From Zhengitettix transpicula (Eukaryota > Arthropoda > Insecta > Orthoptera > Tetrigidae), in NCBI GenBank assembly GCA_037074705.1, contig CM073593.1, positions 107,076,238 to 107,140,237 of the forward strand: a DNA stretch of 64,000 nucleotides, read 5' to 3'. A program made the position numbers and the translations under genes. The notes under the pieces were generated by a model. That model worked only from the letters and a program-made list of their open reading frames with translations, did no database searches and was not told the origin of the DNA. Shown in pieces: positions 20,341-35,300 of this stretch. Every line of letters starts with the position of its first letter. The first letter of the stretch is position 1.

Positions 20341-23300
20341 TTTGGTAAATTTGTAAACTGCGTATCATTTGTTACTTACTCTAATATAATTAATTTTGGT
20401 CAGTAATTTTAAGTAATTAATTGTATTCATTAGAAGGTTTGAAACTTGGTGGTTTGGTAATTTTGTAAACTACGTATCATTTGTTTCTTACATTATTATA
20501 ATTAATTTTGGTCAGTAATTTTAAGTAATTAATTGTATTCATTAGAAGGTTTGAAACTTGGTGGTTTGGTAATATTGTAAACTACGTATCATTTGTTTCT
20601 TACTTTATTATAATTAATTTTGTTCAGTAATTTTAATTAATTAATAGTATTCCTAAGATGGTTAGAAACTTGGAGGTTTAGTAATTTTGTAAATTACGGA
20701 TCATTTGTTGTTTACTCTATTATAATTAATTTTAATCTGTAATTTTAAGTAATTAATTGTATTCCTAATATGGTTTGAAACTTGGAGGTTTGGTAATTTT
20801 GTAAACTACGTATCATTTGTTTCTCATTCTATTATAATTAATTTTGGTCAGTAATTTAAAGTAATTAATTGTATTCCTAAGATGGTTTGAAACTTAGAGG
20901 TTTGGTAATTTTGTAAACTACGTATCATTTGTTTCTTACTTTATTATAATTAATTTTGGTCAGTAATTTTAAGTACTTAATTGTATTCATAAGAACGTTT
21001 GAAACTTAGAGGTTTAGATTTTTTGTAAACTGCGTATCGTTTGTTTCTTAATTAATTAAAGTTAATTTTGGTCAGTAATTTTAAGTAATTAATTGTGTTC
21101 ATAAGAAGGTTTGAGACTTGGAGGTTTGGAAATTTTGTAAATTCCGTATCATTTGTTTCTTACTCTATTATAATTAATTTTAATCTGTAATTTTAAGTAA
21201 TTAATTGTATTCCTAATATGGTTTGAAACTTTGAGGTTTGGTAATTTTGTAAACTACGTATCATTTGTTTCTTACTCTATTATAATTAATTTAGATCAGT
21301 AATTTTAAATAATTAATTGTATTCCTAATATGGTTTGAAACTTCGAGGCTTGGTAATATTGTAAACTACGTATCATTTGTTTCTTACTTTATTATAATTA
21401 ATTTTGTTCAGTAATTTTAATTAATTAATAGTATTCCTAAGATGGTTAGAAACTTGGAGGTTTAGTAATTTTGTAAATTACGGATCATTTGTTGTTTACT
21501 CTATTATAATTAATTTTGGTCAGTAATTTTATGTAATTAATTGTATTCCTAAGATGGTTTGAAACTTAATGGTTTGGTAATTTTGTAAACTGCGTATCAT
21601 TTGTTTCTTAATTTAATATAATTATTTTTTGTCAGTAATTTTATGTAATTAATTATATTCCTAAAAAGGTTTAAAACTTGGTAGTTTGGTAATTTTGTAA
21701 ACTGCGTATCATTTGTTTCTTAATTTATTATAATTAATTTTTGTCAGTAATTTTAGTTAAATAATTGTATTCGTAAGATGGTTTGAAACTTGGAGCTTTG
21801 GTAATTTAGTAAACTACGTATCATTTGTTTCTTACTCTATTATAATTAAATTTGGTCAGAAATTTTAAGTAATTAGTTGTATTCCTAAGATGGTTTGAAA
21901 CTTCGACGTTTGGTAATTTTGTAAACTACGTATCATTTGTTTCTTAATTAATTATAATTAATTTTTGTCAGTAATTTTAAGTAATTAATTGGGTTCATAA
22001 GAAGGTTTCAGACTTGGAGGTTTGGTAATTTTGTAAACTGCGTATCATTTGTTTCTTACTTTACCATAATTAATTTTGGTCAGTAATTTTAATAAAATAA
22101 TTGTATTCGTAAGATGGTTTGAAACTTGGAGGTTTGGTAATTTTGTAAATTACGTATCATTTGTTTCTTACTCTATTATAATTGATTTTGGTCAGTAATT
22201 TTATGTAATTAATTGTATTCCTAAGATGGTTTGAAATTTGGTGGTTTGGTAATTTTGTAAACTGCGTATCATTTGTTTTTTAATTTATTATAATTAATTT
22301 TGGTCAGTAATTTTAAGTAATTAATTGTGTTCATAAGAAGGTTTGAGACTTGGAGGTTTGGTAATTTTGTAAACTACGTAACATTTGTTTGTTACATTAT
22401 TATAATTAATTTTGTTAGTAATTTTAAGTAATTAATTGTATTCCTAAGATGGTTCGAAACTTGGAGGTTTGGTAATTTTGTAAACTACGTATCATTTGTT
22501 TCTTACTCTATTATAATTAAATTTTGTCAGTAATTTTAAGTAATTAATTGTATTCCTAAGATGGTTTGAAACTTGGAGGTTTGGTAATTTTGTAAATTAC
22601 GTATCATTTGTTTCTTACTCTATTATAATTGATTTTGGTCAGTAATTTTATGTAATTAATTGTTTTCCGTAGATGGTTTGAAACTTGGTGGTTTGGTCCT
22701 TTTGTAAACTGCGTATCATTTGTTTCTTAATTAATTATAATTAATTTTTGTCAGTAATTTTAAGTAATTAATTGGGTTCATAAGAAGGTTTCAGACTTGG
22801 AGGTTTGGTAATTTTGTAAACTACGTATCATTTGTTTCTTAATCTATTATAATTAAATTTGGTCAGTAATTTTAAGTAATTAATTGTATTCCTAAGATGG
22901 TTTGAAACTTGGTGGTTTGGTAATTTTGTAGACTGCGTATCATTCGTTTCTTAATTTATTATAATTAATTTTGGTCAGTAATTTTAATGAAATAATTGTA
23001 TTCGTAAGATGGTTTGAAACTTGGAGGTTTGGTAATTTTGTAAACTGCGTATCATTTGTTTCTTAATTAATTATAATTAATTTTGGTCAGTAATTTTATG
23101 TAATTAATTGTATTCCTAAGATGGTTTGAAACTTGGTGGTTTGGTAATTTTGTAGACTGCGTATCATTTGTTTCTTAATTTATTATAATTAATTTTTGTC
23201 AGTAATTTTAATTAAATAATTGTATTCGTAAGATGGTTTGAAACTTGGAGGTTTGGTAATTTTGTAAACTGCGTATCATTTGTTTCTTAATTAATTATAA

Positions 23301-26300
23301 TTAATTTTTGTCAGTAATTTTAAGTAATTAATTGTGTTCATAAGAAGGTTTGAGACTTGGAGTTTTGGTAATTTTGTAAATTACGTATCATTTGTTTCTT
23401 ACTCTATTATAATTGATTTTGGTCAGTAATTTTATGTAATTAATTGTATTCGTAAGATGGTTTGAAATTTGGTGGTTTAAAATTTTGTAAACTGCGTATC
23501 ATTTGTTTTTTAATTTATTATAATTAATTTTGGTTAGTAATTTTAAGTAATTAATTGTGTTCATAAGAAGGTTTGAGACTTGGAGGTTTGGTAATTTTGT
23601 AAACTACGTATCATTTGTTTGTTACATTATTATAATTAATTTTGTTAGTAATTTTAAGTAATTAATTGTATTCCTAAGATGGTTCGAAACTTGGAGGTTT
23701 GGTAATTTTGTAAACTACGTATCATTTGTTTCTTACTCTATTATAATTAAATTTTGTCAGTAATTTTAAGTAATTAATTGTATTCCTAAGATGGTTTGAA
23801 ACTTGGAGGTTTGGTAATTTTGTAAATTACGTATCATTTGTTTCTTACTCTATTATAATTGATTTTGGTCAGTAATTTTATGTAATTAATTGTATTCCTA
23901 AGATGGTTTGAAACTTGGTGGTTTGGTCCTTTTGTAAACTGCGTATCATTTGTTTCTTAATTAATTATAATTAATTTTTGTCAGTAATTTTAAGTAATTA
24001 ATTGGGTTCATAAGAAGGTTTCAGACTTGGAGGTTTGGTAATTTTGTAAACTACGTATCATTTGTTTCTTAATCTATTATAATTAAATTTGGTCAGTAAT
24101 TTTAAGTAATTAATTGTATTCCTAAGATGGTTTGAAACTTCGAGGTTTGGTAATTTTGTAAACTACGTATCATTTGTTTCTTACTCTATTATAATTAATT
24201 TTGGTCAGTAATTTTAATGAAATAATTGTATTCGTAAGATGGTTTGTAACTTGGAGGTTTGGTAATTTTGTAAACTGCGTATCATTTGTTTCTTAATTAA
24301 TTATAATTAATTTTGGTCAGTATATTTATGTAATTAATTGTATTCCTAAGGTGGTTTGAAACTTGGTGGTTTGGTAATTTTGTAGACTGCGTATCATTTG
24401 TTTCTTACTTTATTATAATTAATTTTGGTCAGTAATTTTAAGTACTTAATTGTATTCATAAGAACGTATGAAACTTAGAGGTTTGGAATTTTTGTAAACT
24501 GCGTATCGTTTGTTTCTTAATTAATTAAAGTTAATTTTGGTCAGTAATTTTAAGTAATTAATTGTGTTCATAAGAAGGTTTGAGACTTGGAGGTTTGGTA
24601 ATTTTGTAAATTCCGTATCATTTGTTTCTTACTCTATTATAATTAATTTTAATCTGTAATTTTAAGTAATTAACTGTATTCCTAATTTGGTTTGAAACTT
24701 GGAGGTTTGGTAATTTTGTAAACTACGTATCATTTGTTTCTTACTCTATTATAATTAATTTAGGTCAGTAATTTTAAATAATTAATTGTATTCCTAATAT
24801 GGTTTGAAACTTCGAGGCTTGGTAATATTGTAAACTACGTATCATTTGTTTCTTACTTTATTATAATTAATTTTGTTCAGTAATTTTAATTAATTAATAG
24901 TATTCCTAAGATGGTTAGAAACTTGGAGGTTTGGTAATTTTGTAAATTACGGATCATTTGTTTCTTACTCTATTATAATTAATTTTGGTCAGTAATTTTA
25001 TGTAATTAATTGTATTCCTAAGATGGTTTGAAACTTAATGGTTTGGTAATTTTGTAAACTGCGTATCATTTGTTTCTTAATTTATTATAATTAATTTTTG
25101 TCAGTAATTTTAGTTAAATAATTGTATTCGTAAGATGGTTTGAAACTTGGAGCTTTGGTAATTTAGTAAACTACGTATCATTTGTTTATTACTCTATTAT
25201 TATTAAATTTGGTCAGTAATTTTAAGTAATTAGTTGTATTCCTAAGATGGTTTGAAACTTCGACGTTTGGTAATTTTGTAAACTACGTATCATTTGTTTC
25301 TTACTCTATTATAATTAATTTTGGTCAGTAATTTTAATAAAATAATTGTATTCGTAAGATGGTTTGAAACTTGGAGGTTTGGTAATTTTGTAAACTGCGT
25401 ATCATTTGTTTCTTAATTAATTATAATTAATTTTTGTCAGTAATTTTAAGTAATTAATTGTGTTCATAAGAAGGTTTGAGACTTGGAGGTTTGGTAATTT
25501 TGTAAATTACGTATCATTTGTTTCTTACTCTATTATAATTGATTTTGGTCAGTAATTTTATGTAATTAATTGTATTCCTAAGATGGTTTGAAATTTGGTG
25601 GTTTGGTAATTTTGTAAACTGTGTATCATTTGTTTTTTTATTTATTATAATTAATTTTGGTTAGTAATTTTAAGTAATTAATTGTGTTCATAAGAAGGTT
25701 TGAGACTTGGAGGTTTGGTAATTTTGTAAACTACGTATCATTTGTTTGTTACATTATTATAATTAATTTTGTTAGTAATTTTAAGTAATTAATTGTATTC
25801 CTAAGATGGTTCGAAACTTCGAGGTTTGATAATTTTGTAAACTACGTATCATTTGTTTCTTACTCTATTATAATTAATTTTGGTCAGTAATTTTAATTGA
25901 ATAATTGTATTCGTAAGATGGTTTGAAACTTGGAGGTTTGGTAATTTTGTAAACTGCGTATCATTTGTTTCTTAATTAATTATAATTAATTTTGGTCAGT
26001 AATTTTATGTAATTAATTGTATTCCTAAGATGGTTTGAAACTTGGTGGTTTGGTAATTTTGTAGACTGCGTATCATTTGTTTCTTAATTTATTATAATTA
26101 ATTTTTGTCAGTAATTTTAATTAAATAATTGTATTCGTAAGATGGTTTGAAACTTGGAGGTTTGGTAATTTTGTAAACTACGTATCATTTGCTTCTCATT
26201 CTATTATAATTAATTTTGGTCAGTAATTTTAAGTAATTAATTGTATTCCTAAGATGGTTTGAAACTTGGAGGTTTGGTAATTTTGTAAACTACGTATCAT

Positions 26301-26326
26301 TTGTTTCTTACTTTATTATAATTAAT
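20341..26326 (-). repeat. 112-bp tandem repeat array, right arm (inverted)
   Basis: About 53 monomers in reverse orientation to the left array (CTTGGAGGTTTGGTAATTTT, GTAAACTACGTATCATTTG, TTATAATTAATTTTGGTCAG). Variants such as TGCGTATC, ATTGATTTTGG and TTCGTAAGATGG define subfamilies not prominent in the left array. Internal duplications are visible: AAGTACTTAATTGTATTC at 20971 recurs at 24440 (~31 monomers), and GTTTGGTCCTTTTGTAAACT near 22690 recurs near 23920 (~11 monomers). Confidence 0.97.
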
Positions 26327-29300
26327 ACTAATTAATATATCGTAATATTTCGACGTTTAGACGACAAGTTTGGAATTTCACCAACCAAGAATCTTCAAAT
26401 AACAAAGTCTTATTTCATAATAAATGATTCGTTCTTTATAAAAATTACTCAAACCTGCACTTCCAAATTCTTAAACAATTAATACTAATTAATATATCGT
26501 AATATTTCGACGTTTCGACGACAAGTTTGGAATTTCACCAACCAAGAATCTTCAAATAACAAAGTCTTATTTCTTAATAAATGACTCGTTCTTTATAAAA
26601 ATTAGTCAAACCTGCACTTCTAAAATCTTAATCTATTAATACTAATTAATATATCCCAATATTTCGACGTTTCGACGACAAGTTTGGAATTTCACCAAGC
26701 AAGAATCTTCAAATAACAAAGTCTTATTTCATAATAAATGATTCGTTCTTTATAAAAATTACTTAAACCTGCACTTCTAAAATCTTAATCTATTAATACT
26801 AATTAATATACCGTAATATTTCGACGTTTCGACGACAAGTTTGGAATTTCACCAACCAAGAATCTTCAAATAACAAAGTCTTATTTCATAATAAATGATT
26901 CGTTCTTTATAAAAATTACTCAAACCTGCACTTCTAAAATCTTAATCTATTAATACTAATTAATATATCGTAATATTTCGACGTTTCGACGACAAGTTTG
27001 GAATTTCACCAACCAAGAATCTTCAAATAACAAAGTCTTATTTCATAATAAATGACTCGTTCTTTATAAAAATTACTCAAACCTGCACTTTTAAAATCTT
27101 AATCCATTAATATTAATTAATACATCGTAATATTTCGACGTTTCGACGACAAGTTTGGAATTTCACCAACCAAGAATCTTCAAGTAACAAAGTCTTATTT
27201 CATAATAAATGACTCGTTCTTTATAAAAATTACTCAAACCAGCACTTCTAAAATCTCAATCTATTAATATTAATTAATATATCGTAATATTTCGACGTTT
27301 CGACGACAAGTTTGGAATTTCACCAACCAAGAATCTTCAAATAACAAAGTCTTATTTCATAATAAATGACTCGTTCTTTATAAAAATTACTCAAACCTGC
27401 ACTTCTAAAATCTTAATCCATTAATATTAATTAATATATCATAATATTTCGACGTTTCGACGACAAGTTTGGAATTTCACCAACCAAGAATCTTCAAATA
27501 ACAAAGTCTTATTTCATAATAAATGACTCGTTCTTTATAAAAATTACTCAAACCAGCACTTCTAAAATCTTAATCCATTAATATTAATTAATATATCCCA
27601 ATATTTCGACGTTTCGACGACAAGTTTGGAATTTCACCAACCAAGAATCTTCAAATAACAAAGTCTTATTTCATAATAAATGACTCGTTCTTTATAAAAA
27701 TTACTCAAACCTGCACTTCTAAAATCTTAATCTATTAATACTAATTAATATACCGTAATATTTCGACGTTTCGACGACAAGTTTGGAATTTCACCAACCA
27801 AGAATCTTCAAATAACAAAGTCTTATTTCATAATAAATGACTCGTTCTTTATAAAAATTACTCAAACCAGCACTTCTAAAATCTTAATCCATTAATATTA
27901 ATTAATATATCCCAATATTTCGACGTTTCGACGACAAGTTTGGAATTTCACCAACCAAGAATCTTCAAATAACAAAGTCTTATTTCATAATAAATGACTC
28001 GTTCTTTATAAAAATTACTCAAACCTGCACTTCTAAAATCTTAATCCATTAATATTAATTAATATATCGTAATATTTCGACGTTTCGACGACAAGTTTGG
28101 AATTTCACCAACCAAGAATCTTCAAATAACAAAGTCTTATTTCATAATAAATGACTCGTTCTTTATAAAAATTACTCAAACCTGCACTTCTAAAATCTTA
28201 ATCTATTAATATTAATTATTATATCCCAATATTTCGACGTTTCGACGACAAGTTTGGAATTTCACCAACCAAGAATTTTCAAATAACAAAGTCTTATTTC
28301 ATAATAAATGACTCGTTCTTTATAAAAATTACTCAAACCTGCACTTCTAAAATCTTAATCTATTAATACTAATTAATATATCGTAATATTTCGACGTTTC
28401 GACGACAAGTTTGGAATTTCACCAACCAAGAATCTTCAAATAACAAAGTCTTATTTCATAATAAATGATTCGTTCTTTATAAAAATTACTCAAACCTGCA
28501 CTTCTAAAATCTTAATCCATTAATATTAATTAATATATCGTAATATTTCGACGTTTCGACGACAAGTTTGGAATTTCACCAACCAAGAATCTTCAAATAA
28601 CAAAGTCTTATTTCATAATAAATGACTCGTTCTTTATAAAAATTACTCAAACCTGCACTTCTAAAATCTTAATCCATTAATATTAATTAATATATCGTAA
28701 TATTTCGACGTTTCGACGACAAGTTTGGAATTTCACCAACCAAGAATCTTCAAATAACAAAGTCTTATTTCATAATAAATGACTCGTTCTTTATAAAAAT
28801 TACTCAAACCTGCACTTCTAAAATCTTAATCCATTAATATTAATTAATATATCGTAATATTTCGACGTTTCGACGACAAGTTTGGAATTTCACCAACCAA
28901 GAATCTTCAAATAACAAAGTCTTATTTCATAATAAATGACTCGTTCTTTATAAAAATTACTCAAACCTGCACTTCTAAAATCTTAATCTATTAATATTAA
29001 TTATTATATCCCAATATTTCGACGTTTCGACGACAAGTTTGGAATTTCACCAACCAAGAATTTTCAAATAACAAAGTCTTATTTCATAATAAATGACTCG
29101 TTCTTTATAAAAATTACTCAAACCTGCACTTCTAAAATCTTAATCTATTAATACTAATTAATATATCGTAATATTTCGACGTTTCGACGACAAGTTTGGA
29201 ATTTCACCAACCAAGAATCTTCAAATAACAAAGTCTTATTTCATAATAAATGATTCGTTCTTTATAAAAATTACTCAAACCTGCACTTCTAAAATCTTAA

Positions 29301-32300
29301 TCTATTAATACTAATTAATATATCGTAATATTTCGACGTTTCGACGACAAGTTTGGAATTTCACCAACCAAGAATCTTCAAATAACAAAGTCTTATTTCA
29401 TAATAAATGACTCGTTCTTTATAAAAATTACTCAAACCTGCACTTCTAAAATCTTAATCCATTAATATTAATTAATATATCGTAATATTTCGACGTTTCG
29501 ACGACAAGTTTGGAATTTCACCAACCAAGAATCTTCAAATAACAAAGTCTTATTTTATAATAAATGACTCGTTCTTTATAAAAATTACTCAAACCTGCAC
29601 TTCTAAAATCTTAATCCATTAATATTAATTAATATATCGTAATATTTCGACGTTTCGACGACAAGTTTGGAATTTCACCAACCAAGAATCTTCAAATAAC
29701 AAAGTCTTATTTCATAATAAATGACTCGTTCTTTATAAAAATTACTCAAACCTGCACTTCTAAAATCTTAATCTATTAATATTAATTATTATATCCCAAT
29801 ATTTCGACGTTTCGACGACAAGTTTGGAATTTCACCAACCAAGAATTTTCAAATAACAAAGTCTTATTTCATAATAAATGACTCGTTCTTTATAAAAATT
29901 ACTCAAACCTGCACTTCTAAAATCTTAATCTATTAATACTAATTAATATATCGTAATATTTCGACGTTTCGACGACAAGTTTGGAATTTCACCAACCAAG
30001 AATCTTCAAATAACAAAGTCTTATTTCATAATAAATGACTCGTTCTTTATAAAAATTACTCAAACCTGCACTTCTAAAATCTTAATCCATTAATATTAAT
30101 TAATATATCGTAATATTTCGACGTTTCGACGACAAGTTTGGAATTTCACCAACCAAGAATCTTCAAATAACAAAGTCTTATTTCATAATAAATGACTCGT
30201 TCTTTATAAAAATTACTCAAACCTGCACTTCTAAAATCTTAATCCATTAATATTAATTAATATATCGTAATATTTCGACGTTTCGACGACAAGTTTGGAA
30301 TTTCACCAACCAAGAATCTTCAAATAACAAAGTCTTATTTCATAATAAATGACTCGTTCTTTATAAAAATTACTCAAACCTGCACTTCTAAAATCTTAAT
30401 CTATTAATATTAATTATTATATCCCAATATTTCGACGTTTCGACGACAAGTTTGGAATTTCACCAACCAAGAATTTTCAAATAACAAAGTCTTATTTCAT
30501 AATAAATGACTCGTTCTTTATAAAAATTACTCAAACCTGCACTTCTAAAATCTTAATCTATTAATACTAATTAATATATCGTAATATTTCGACGTTTCGA
30601 CGACAAGTTTGGAATTTCACCAACCAAGAATCTTCAAATAACAAAGTCTTATTTCATAATAAATGACTCGTTCTTTATAAAAATTACTCAAACCAGCACT
30701 TCTAAAATCTTAATCCATTAATATTAATTAATATATCCCAATATTTCGACGTTTCGACGACAAGTTTGGAATTTCACCAACCAAGAATTTTCAAATAACA
30801 AAGTCTTATTTCATAATAAATGACTCGTTCTTTATAAAAATTACTCAAACCTGCACTTCTAAAATCTTAATCCATTAATATTAATTAATATATCGTAATA
30901 TTTCGACGTTTCGACGACAAGTTTGGAATTTCACCAACCAAGAATCTTCAAATAACAAAGTCTTATTTCATAATAAATGACTCGTTCTTTATAAAAATTA
31001 CTCAAACCTGCACTTCTAAAATCTTAATCCATTAATATTAATTAATATATCGTAATATTTCGACGTTTCGACGACAAGTTTGGAATTTCACCAACCAAGA
31101 ATCTTCAAATAACAAAGTCTTATTTCATAATAAATGACTCGTTCTTTATAAAAATTACTCAAACCTGCACTTCTAAAATCTTAATCTATTAATATTAATT
31201 TATATATCCCAATATTTCGACGTTTCGACGACAAGTTTGGAATTTCACAAACCAAGAATCTTCAAATAACAAAGTCTTATTTCATAATAAATGACTCGTT
31301 CTTTATAAAAATTACTCAAACCTGCACTTCTAAAATCTTAATCTATTAATATTAATTATTATATCCCAATATTTCGACGTTTCGACGACAAGTTTGGAAT
31401 TTCACAAACCAAGAATCTTCAAATAACAAAGTCTTATTTCATAATAAATGACTCGTTCTTTATAAAAATTACTCAAACCAGCACTTCTAAAATCTTAATC
31501 TATTAATATTAATTATTATATCCCAATATTTCGACGTTTCGACGACAAGTTTGGAATTTCACCAACCAAGAATTTTCAAATAACAAAGTCTTATTTCATA
31601 ATAAATGACTCGTTCTTTATAAAAATTACTCAAACCTGCACTTCTAAAATCTTAATCCATTAATATTAATTAATATATCGTAATATTTCGACGTTTCGAC
31701 GACAAGTTTGGAATTTCACCAACCAAGAATCTTCAAATAACAAAGTCTTATTTCATAATAAATGACTCGTTCTTTATAAAAATTACTCAAACCTGCACTT
31801 CTAAAATCTTAATCTATTAATATTAATTATTATATCCCAATATTTCGACGTTTCGACGACAAGTTTGGAATTTCACCAACCAAGAATTTTCAAATAACAA
31901 AGTCTTATTTCATAATAAATGACTCGTTCTTTATAAAAATTACTCAAACCTGCACTTCTAAAATCTTAATCCATTAATATTAATTAATATATCGTAATAT
32001 TTCGACGTTTCGACGACAAGTTTGGAATTTCACCAACCAAGAATCTTCAAATAACAAAGTCTTATTTCATAATAAATGACTCGTTCTTTATAAAAATTAC
32101 TCAAACCTGCACTTCTAAAATCTTAATCTATTAATATTAATTATTATATCCCAATATTTCGACGTTTCGACGACAAGTTTGGAATTTCACCAACCAAGAA
32201 TTTTCAAATAACAAAGTCTTATTTCATAATAAATGACTCGTTCTTTATAAAAATTACTCAAACCTGCACTTCTAAAATCTTAATCTATTAATATTAATTA

Positions 32301-35300
32301 TTATATCCCAATATTTCGACGTTTCGACGACAAGTTTGGAATTTCACAAACCAAGAATCTTCAAATAACAAAGTCTTATTTCATAATAAATGACTCGTTC
32401 TTTATAAAAATTACTCAAACCTGCACTTCTAAAATCTTAATCTATTAATATTAATTATTATATCCCAATATTTCGACGTTTCGACGACAAGTTTGGAATT
32501 TCACCAACCAAGAATTTTCAAATAACAAAGTCTTATTTCATAATAAATGACTCGTTCTTTATAAAAATTACTCAAACCAGCACTTCTAAAATCTTAATCC
32601 ATTAATATTAATTAATATATCGTAATATTTCGACGTTTCGACGACAAGTTTGGAATTTCACCAACCAAGAATCTTCAAATAACAAAGTCTTATTTCATAA
32701 TAAATGACTCGTTCTTTATAAAAATTACTCAAACCTGCACTTCTACAATCTTAATCCATTAATATTAATTAATATATCGTAATATTTCGACGTTTCGACG
32801 ACAAGTTTGGAATTTCACCAACCAAGAATCTTCAAATAACAAAGTCTTATTTCATAATAAATGACTCGTTCTTTATAAAAATTACTCAAACCTGCACTTC
32901 TAAAATCTTAATCCATTAATATTAATTAATATATCGTAATATTTCGACGTTTCGACGACAAGTTTGGAATTTCACCAACCAAGAATCTTCAAATAACAAA
33001 GTCTTATTTCATAATAAATGACTCGTTCTTTATAAAAATTACTCAAACCTGCACTTCTAAAATCTTAATCTATTAATATTAATTAATATATCCCAATATT
33101 TCGACGTTTCGACGACAAGTTTGGAATTTCACCAACCAAGAATCTTCAAATAACAAAGTCTTATTTCATAATAAATGACTCGTTCTTTATAAAAATTACT
33201 CAAACCAGCACTTCTAAAATCTTAAACAATTAATATTAATTAATATATCCCAATATTTCGACGTTTCGACGACAAGTTTGGAATTTCACCAACCAAGAAT
33301 CTTCAAATAACAAAGTCTTATTTCATAATAAATGACTCGTTCTTTATAAAAATTACTCAAACCTGCACTTCTAAAATCTTAATCCATTAATATTAATTAA
33401 TATATCGTAATATTTCGACGTTTCGACGACAAGTTTGGAATTTCACCAACCAAGAATCTTCAAATAACAAAGTCTTATTTCATAATAAATGACTCGTTCT
33501 TTATAAAAATTACTCAAACCTGCACTTCTAAAATCTTAATCTATTAATATTAATTAATATATCCCAATATTTCGACGTTTCGACGACAAGTTTGGAATTT
33601 CACCAACCAAGAATCTTCAAATAACAAAGTCTTATTTCATAATAAATGACTCGTTCTTTATAAAAATTACTCAAACCTGCACTTCTAAAATCTTAATCCA
33701 TTAATATTAATTAATATATCGTAATATTTCGACGTTTCGACGACAAGTTTGGAATTTCACCAACCAAGAATCTTCAAATAACAAAGTCTTATTTCATAAT
33801 AAATGACTCGTTCTTTATAAAAATTACTCAAACCTGCACTTCTACAATCTTAATCCATTAATATTAATTAATATATCGTAATATTTCGACGTTTCGACGA
33901 CAAGTTTGGAATTTCACCAACCAAGAATCTTCAAATAACAAAGTCTTATTTCATAATAAATGACTCGTTCTTTATAAAAATTACTCAAACCTGCACTTCT
34001 AAAATCTTAATCCATTAATATTAATTAATATATCGTAATATTTCGACGTTTCGACGACAAGTTTGGAATTTCACCAACCAAGAATCTTCAAATAACAAAG
34101 TCTTATTTCATAATAAATGACTCGTTCTTTATAAAAATTACTCAAACCTGCACTTCTACAATCTTAATCCATTAATATTAATTAATATATCGTAATATTT
34201 CGACGTTTCGACGACAAGTTTGGAATTTCACCAACCAAGAATCTTCAAATAACAAAGTCTTATTTCATAATAAATGACTCGTTCTTTATAAAAATTACTC
34301 AAACCTGCACTTCTAAAATCTTAATCCATTAATATTAATTAATATATCCCAATATTTCGACGTTTCGACGACAAGTTTGGAATTTCACCAACCAAGAATC
34401 TTCAAATAACAAAGTCTTATTTCATAATAAATGACTCGTTCTTTATAAAAATTACTCAAACCTGCACTTCTAAAATCTTAATCCATTAATATTAATTAAT
34501 ATATCGTAATATTTCGACGTTTCGACGACAAGTTTGGAATTTCACCAACCAAGAATCTTCAAATAACAAAGTCTTATTTCATAATAAATGACTCGTTCTT
34601 TATAAAAATTACTCAAACCTGCACTTCTACAATCTTAATCCATTAATATTAATTAATATATCGTAATATTTCGACGTTTCGACGACAAGTTTGGAATTTC
34701 ACCAACCAAGAATCTTCAAATAACAAAGTCTTATTTCATAATAAATGACTCGTTCTTTATAAAAATTACTCAAACCTGCACTTCTAAAATCTTAATCTAT
34801 TAATATTAATTAATATATCCCAATATTTCGACGTTTCGACGACAAGTTTGGAATTTCACCAACCAAGAATCTTCAAATAACAAAGTCTTATTTCATAATA
34901 AATGACTCGTTCTTTATAAAAATTACTCAAACCAGCACTTCTAAAATCTTAATCCATTAATATTAATTAATATATCGTAATATTTCGACGTTTCGACGAC
35001 AAGTTTGGAATTTCACCAACCAAGAATCTTCAAATAACAAAGTCTTATTTCATAATAAATGACTCGTTCTTTATAAAAATTACTCAAACCAGCACTTCTA
35101 AATTCTTAATCCATTAATATTAATTAATATATCGTAATATTTCGACGTTTCGACGACAAGTTTGGAATTTCACCAACCAAGAATCTTCAAATAACAAAGT
35201 CTTATTTCATAATAAATGACTCGTTCTTTATAAAAATTACTCAAACCAGCACTTCTAAAATCTTAATCCATTAATATTAATTAATATATCGTAATATTTC

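Larger units (their letters stand above)
1..26326. repeat. Giant imperfect palindrome (foldback-like inverted repeat), ~13 kb arms
   Basis: Positions 1-12972 are matched in reverse complement by 13529-26326 around a short unique loop. Coordinates of matching landmarks add to a nearly constant value: 26951 for the exon-like blocks and 26957 for the inner CRE site. Identity is high in the middle of the arm: about 180 bases at 8470-8650 and 18300-18481 differ at one base by my reading. It is lower near the loop and in the tandem arrays. The two minisatellites differ in copy number (455 versus ~920 bp), so this is not a simple assembly mirror. The left end runs off the window, so the outer terminus and any target-site duplication cannot be seen. 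Known element classes with very long, repeat-filled inverted arms are foldback elements; assignment to that class is inference. Confidence 0.93.

Noticed and set aside
1..26326. Palindrome as an assembly or read-chimera artefact
   Set aside because: The arms differ by many scattered substitutions, indels, array variant orders and a twofold minisatellite length difference, and a unique loop separates them. A mirrored artefact would be near identical.
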